NCBI GenBank assembly: GCA_900752115.1
Contig: CAADUC010000090.1
Coordinates: 1-5,159 of the forward strand
Reading direction: 5' to 3'
Length of the DNA stretch: 5,159 nucleotides
Source of the DNA: Clostridia bacterium
GTDB taxonomy: Bacteria > Bacillota > Clostridia > Oscillospirales > Acutalibacteraceae
Positions 4,626 to 5,159 of the stretch are shown piece by piece. Below the pieces are notes generated by a model. The model made no database searches and was not told where the DNA came from. It was given only the letters and a program-made list of their open reading frames with translations. Position 1 is the first letter of the stretch. Every line of letters starts with the position of its first letter. A program made the translations under genes and the position numbers.

Positions 4626-4654
4626 ATTATAGCAGAAGGAGAGAAAAAATACAA
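4626..4654 (-). promoter_or_regulatory. Sigma-A type promoter of the GH31 gene
   Basis: On the minus strand there is a perfect -10 TATAAT (4626-4631) preceded by TGC, an extended -10. A 17-bp spacer leads to TTGTAT (4649-4654) as -35. The expected transcription start is near 4619, giving a leader of roughly 270 nt before the TTG start. A 13-bp palindrome, TGACGCGCCGTCA (4675-4687), lies about 20 bp upstream of the -35 and could be an activator or repressor site. Confidence 0.75.
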
Positions 4655-4701
4655 TGCAATGGAACCGGGAGCGCTGACGCGCCGTCAAACCCGCAGATAA
4701 A

Positions 4702-4734
4702 CAAAAAAACAGCACAGACTATTGCCTGCGCTGT
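4702..4734 (-). terminator. Intrinsic terminator of the rRNA operon
   Basis: ACAGCGCAG (minus strand, 4734-4726) pairs with CTGTGCTGT (4717-4709) through one G.U pair around an 8-nt loop, followed by seven T (4703-4709). It lies about 100 nt after the 23S 3' end and just before the GH31 promoter, so it separates the two transcription units. Confidence 0.9.
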
Positions 4735-4837
4735 TGTAAACCATTTTATTTTGCTCCGGAACCGGCTGCACTCTCAAAACTGGACAAAGATTTGAAACGA
4801 ATCAGCCTTGCTGCAAAATCAGACTGACCAAGAAGTA

Positions 4838-5159
<322 letters not shown>

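Overview
The window looks like chromosomal DNA of a fairly GC-rich, low-oxygen Gram-positive bacterium of the class Clostridia, probably an Oscillospiraceae/Ruminococcaceae-type gut organism. This rests on strong AGGAGG-type ribosome binding sites, TTG start codons, the rplM-rpsI pair with a short leader, and a ParA and a GH31 protein of types I recall from gut Firmicutes. No database search was possible, so the lineage is an inference.

Every gene I can support lies on the minus strand, so the natural reading order is right to left. It begins with the last ~320 nt of a 23S rRNA gene (4838-5159). About 100 nt later comes an intrinsic terminator (4702-4734), with no 5S rRNA gene between them. 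Next is a promoter (4626-4654), a ~270-nt untranslated leader holding a strong hairpin and 46-bp tandem repeats, and a GH31 alpha-glycosidase gene read from a TTG at 4350 (660 aa). After its stop at 2368 there is a ~560-bp gene-poor spacer. This spacer contains a striking degenerate tandem array with a 14-nt period (about 2075-2325). A consensus-like promoter (1781-1809) then drives rplM-rpsI (ribosomal proteins uL13 and uS9), which ends in a perfect terminator (825-859).

Beyond rpsI lies a 443-bp non-coding stretch (435-877) packed with direct repeats, hairpins and two minus-strand terminators. After it comes the N-terminal part of a ParA/Soj-type ATPase that runs off the left edge. The ParA type is one often carried by integrative and conjugative elements, and the 3' end of rpsI is a known integration target for such elements in Firmicutes. 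The 435-877 segment may therefore be the boundary of a mobile element, but no integrase or clear att duplication is visible, so this is a hypothesis.

Functionally the window combines translation machinery (23S rRNA, uL13, uS9), a cytoplasmic sugar-cleaving enzyme set between the rRNA and ribosomal-protein operons, and a segregation ATPase. The parts I cannot assign to a known class are the GH31 leader, the 14-nt array, and the repeat/hairpin block between rpsI and parA.
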